Source: Centroberyx gerrardi (lineage: Eukaryota > Chordata > Actinopteri > Beryciformes > Berycidae). From it: DNA of 64,000 nucleotides. Below the pieces are notes generated by a model, which did no database searches, had not been told where the DNA came from, and was given only the letters and a program-made list of their open reading frames with translations. The position numbers were made by a program, and so were the translations under genes. Each line of letters starts with the position of its first letter. Within the stretch, counting starts at the first letter, position 1. The stretch lies in the NCBI RefSeq assembly GCF_048128805.1, contig NC_136010.1, forward strand, positions 13,922,480-13,986,479, given 5' to 3'. Shown here one piece after another: positions 62,501 through 64,000 of the stretch.

Positions 62501-63575
62501 AAAGAACTAACATTGCAACAGAACAGAGGGTTAATTCCTCTGTGGCTTCATCCCATAGACTTTGGCATTGCACTCGCACAGTTGTGTGGTGGGTGCATTC
62601 TGTACATTTCTAATCTCTTTCACTCTTCAATTTCTTTTTTTTCCTCTCCAGCGGATAACGGTCTGAACCCCACCTGGCCACGAAAGCCATTTCACTTCAC
62701 AGTGTGCAACTCTGCCTTTGCCTTCCTGCGCTTTGTGGTGTATGAGATTGACATGTTCAGTGACCAAAACTTCCTGGCTCAGGCCACCTTCCCCATCAAC
62801 AGCCTCAAGACAGGTACACACCACAGTAACATGCTCTGTGACTAAAATCCCACTGATTATCTTTTCTGTCTGTGCTATAATGAGCGTGTCTCTGTCGTTG
62901 CATGGTGCCAGGTTACCGGTCGGTGCCTCTGAAGAACAGCTACAATGAAGATCTTGAGCTGGCTTCTCTGTTGGTCCACATGGACATCGTCAGGGGCAGG
63001 GTGAGCTACCACTCTCTCTACACAAACTGAGTTCACAGAGCTGGAGTTGACACTTTCTACTGAGTTAGTATGGCGCGCTGATTTATCTTCCCTACATGTC
63101 TCTCTCCTCTCCTTTCTCCCTCCATCAGGATGAAAACGGAGAGGTTCTGAGCCCATTTCTGGGAGTCGGAGCCGCGTCGGTGACAGCAGTTGCCCAGACA
63201 GGGCGTGAGCGTCTGGGGGATTTGGGCTCGACGTCCTCAGCCTCCTCCATGTCCCCTCTGCCCCAGTCCCCGGCCCAGGCCATGGCCTACAGGGGCAGGG
63301 AGGGCTCCTTTGAAGCCCGCTACCAGTCCCCTCTAGATGACTTCAGGGTGTCCCAGGAGGCGCTGTTGGACCACATGGACCCACAGAACAGAAGGTGTGT
63401 GTGTGAGGTGTGGTGGTGTGGCTGCTGGGGTATGATTTTGGGTTTATTGATTGCCTCGATCTGTGCGTGCCTGTGCGAGCGTTGTGGCCATAGAAGATTC
63501 TTGAGTTTTCTCTCTCTTTGTCTCTACCTCAGGATGATGCGGAGGACCAGAGTGGGCGGAGAGAACCGCGTGTAG
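42392..63575 (+). CDS. plcg1: Phospholipase C gamma 1 (32 coding exons, 1313 aa)
   Basis: Coding exons: 42392-42608, 48512-48664, 49066-49159, 49307-49354, 49990-50074, 50242-50325, 50787-50809, 50914-50983, 51141-51242, 51955-52073, 52727-52812, 53297-53417, 53689-53857, 54092-54214, 54456-54557, 55077-55264, 56274-56474, 58214-58333, 58627-58807, 59031-59108, 59252-59355, 59496-59589, 60011-60080, 60805-60968, 61289-61385, 61532-61756, 61886-62034, 62134-62248, 62652-62813, 62912-63000, 63129-63394, 63533-63575. It hydrolyses PIP2 to IP3 and diacylglycerol downstream of receptor tyrosine kinases. Order: PH, EF hands, X half with His330 and His375, split PH, SH2 (Arg581), SH2 (Arg689), activating Tyr766 and Tyr778, SH3 (from about 789), split PH, Y half (about 950-1070), C2, tail. 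ATG 42392 has strong context. All catalytic and phosphotyrosine-binding residues checked are present. Human is about 1290 aa; the tail here is somewhat longer. Confidence 0.98.
44776..44912. repeat. MITE-like dispersed repeat ('cagtggtctccagtcctggtcc')
   Basis: Begins CAGTGGTCTCCAGTCCTGG and continues with the ggttttcattccaaccaaac and ccagctgatttcac words of a very common fish repeat. The right end is not clear. Confidence 0.5.
45676..45718. repeat. (CA)n microsatellite
   Basis: Uninterrupted CA dinucleotides of about 43 nt in PLCG1 intron 2. Confidence 0.9.
46300..46650 (+). mobile_element. LINE ORF2 3' fragment (L2/CR1/Rex-like)
   Basis: The + strand from 46319 reads [38 protein letters not shown]. 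The LLP-GRRYR...RFKNSF-P pattern marks the extreme C-terminus of ORF2 in L2/CR1-type fish LINEs. It is followed by A/T-rich 3' UTR-like sequence. The reverse transcriptase is missing, so this is a 5'-truncated copy. Confidence 0.65.
49215..49290. repeat. Short dispersed repeat tail ('ctttggatgaaagtgtctaccaaatggc')
   Basis: Matches the widespread teleost word 'ctttggataaaagcgtctgctaaatggc' with a few changes, just before exon 5 of the PLCG1 coding set. It is a SINE/LINE tail fragment. Confidence 0.5.
50536..50582. repeat. (CA)n microsatellite
   Basis: About 45 nt of CA repeat in the intron between the 84-nt and 23-nt PLCG1 exons. Confidence 0.9.
51725..51900. repeat. SINE-like dispersed repeat
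   Basis: Contains cagtgtcttgctcaaggacacttcagca, a word found in a very abundant teleost interspersed repeat, preceded by agcaacccttggagctgttaggg. It ends about 50 nt before a PLCG1 exon (51955). Confidence 0.5.
51955..53857 (+). other. plcg1: PLCG1 catalytic X half (4 exons)
   Basis: Exons 51955-52073, 52727-52812, 53297-53417 and 53689-53857 encode the N-terminal half of the TIM barrel. His330 lies in [16 protein letters not shown], and His375 in [18 protein letters not shown]; these are the general acid/base pair (human His335 and His380). [16 protein letters not shown] text ([12 protein letters not shown]) carries calcium-site residues. Confidence 0.95.
52818..53010. repeat. (CA)n-rich tracts in PLCG1 intron after exon 11
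   Basis: CA-rich tracts at about 52818-52871 and 52991-53009. The first begins six bases after the exon donor at 52813. No other content is recognised. Confidence 0.85.
54704..55006. repeat. MITE-like repeat with 'cagtgtttccc' ends
   Basis: Starts ACAGTGTTTCCCGTAGG and ends with the inverted GGAAACATTGGT. The interior is A/T-rich (gatatatggataattgtg). This ~300-bp structure is typical of a common fish MITE, and it lies less than 100 nt upstream of the exon opening the first SH2 domain. Confidence 0.55.
55345..55690. repeat. MITE with 'ggatgggcaata' / 'taccgcccagcc' ends
   Basis: The left end is cagggatgggcaatacgg and the right end attaccgcccagccatgg, imperfect inverted repeats. The interior is A/T-rich with atatcaaaatagctcaatatt and atcacgatatgattctg words. 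Same family as the fragment at 3793-3900. Confidence 0.6.
56570..57800 (-). mobile_element. Non-LTR retrotransposon (LINE) 3' half, antisense in PLCG1
   Basis: The minus strand encodes the end of a reverse transcriptase region ([18 protein letters not shown], then [15 protein letters not shown], about 57655-57560). A ~200-residue open stretch follows (57489-56890), starting [21 protein letters not shown] cysteine/histidine terminus, [19 protein letters not shown], reads in an adjacent frame (about 56920-56860). Frame breaks separate the parts, so it is inactive. It sits between the two SH2-encoding exon groups. Confidence 0.75.
57850..58060. repeat. Dispersed teleost repeat ('catttagctgatgttcctatcc')
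   Basis: Resembles the abundant 'atttagctgacgcttttatccaaagcgacttacaa' repeat of fish genomes, with a repeated 'agaatgagtgcaa' word 75 nt later. Noncoding. Confidence 0.45.
61532..62034 (+). other. plcg1: PLCG1 catalytic Y half
   Basis: Two exons (61532-61756, 61886-62034) encode the C-terminal half of the TIM barrel, with [35 protein letters not shown], and [14 protein letters not shown], the conserved substrate-site blocks. The C2 domain follows in 62134-63000 ([32 protein letters not shown]). Confidence 0.95.
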
Positions 63576-64000
63576 GACCAATCAGGACGTGTTTCTGTGG
63601 CACCCCCCCACCCCCCCACCCCCCTCACCCGGCCCCCCTCTTCCCGGTCGCCTCTCCCCGTACCGATGATGTCACTGACTGCTGTGAACACTGTTTCCAT
63701 GGAAACGCCCACCACCGCTTTGGCCTACATTTCAGGCAGCTCTCCCTCCCTCCATTCTCCATCCCCCTCTCCCTCTCTCCCTGTGCCGCCCCCCCCCCAG
63801 CCTCCTCTCCGCTCGCCTGAAGAGAAGGAGCGACTCGGACATTGGGAGGGGGGCCGAGGGGAAGCTGTCGACTGTGGACAGGAAGGAGAAACGGACATAA
63901 ACAACAGGAGAACAAAAACGAGGCTGAAAAGTTCCAGCCCTGGACTAGTAGTTTGTGGGGCGGCTTGTTTTCTGTTGTGTGTTTCTAGGTGAGCGCAACA
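63576..64000 (+). other. plcg1: PLCG1 3' UTR (partial)
   Basis: Follows the TAG at 63573-63575. C-rich (several CCCCCC runs at 63603-63640 and 63785-63800) and cut by the window edge. No polyadenylation signal is visible before 64000. Confidence 0.7.

Noticed and set aside
1..64000. CRISPR arrays, operons, phage or toxin systems
   Set aside because: Spliced genes with family-typical vertebrate products cover the window. The only regular repeats are microsatellites and coding trinucleotides.
1..64000. tRNA, rRNA or known microRNA genes
   Set aside because: I saw no tRNA A/B-box pair with a clover-leaf, no rRNA text and no miRNA hairpin that I recognise. The hairpin at 24621 is too short for a standard pre-miRNA.

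Overview
This is a eukaryotic nuclear window from a ray-finned fish. It holds four intron-containing genes, all on the + strand and head to tail: GGT7 (794-8718), NCOA6 (12121-22978), TOP1 (23876-36644) and PLCG1 (42392-63575). I rebuilt each reading frame exon by exon, requiring GT/AG junctions and a continuous phase. The predicted proteins are 680, 2369, 771 and 1313 aa, close to the mammalian orthologues except for a longer, glutamine-rich NCOA6. A teleost is indicated by the compact genes, abundant (CA)n and (GA)n microsatellites, Tc1/mariner relics and Tc1-derived MITEs, LINE fragments, and GCTAGC-rich promoter-proximal DNA. The Tc1-derived MITE resembles repeats I know from pike and salmonids, so an esocid or salmonid is my best guess, not proven.

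Layout. 1-793 is upstream sequence with a possible noncoding exon. GGT7 (15 coding exons) encodes a type II membrane protein of the gamma-glutamyltransferase family with several substituted catalytic positions. 8719-12120 holds its 3' UTR, an intergenic gap and the NCOA6 5' region. NCOA6 (16 coding exons) encodes a nuclear-receptor coactivator with two LXXLL boxes and very long Gln tracts. Only about 0.9 kb separates its stop codon from the TOP1 start. TOP1 (21 coding exons) encodes DNA topoisomerase I with all catalytic residues. 36645-40655 is intergenic, with a poly-G run and a dead Tc1/mariner copy. PLCG1 (32 coding exons plus a noncoding first exon) encodes phospholipase C gamma 1 with X/Y catalytic halves, two SH2 domains and an SH3 domain. 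Its last exon and part of its 3' UTR end the window.

The four genes are not a pathway. They look like a syntenic block: their human counterparts lie as two neighbouring pairs (GGT7-NCOA6 and TOP1-PLCG1) on chromosome 20q.

I see no prokaryotic-style system and no undescribed gene. The least explained signal is a ~65-bp ETS-core-containing module present three times: just upstream of NCOA6, at the 5' end of PLCG1, and inverted 1.1 kb upstream of the PLCG1 copy. Other points worth a look are structured DNA in TOP1 intron 2, inverted MITE pairs, microsatellites abutting splice donors, and the non-canonical GGT7 active site.
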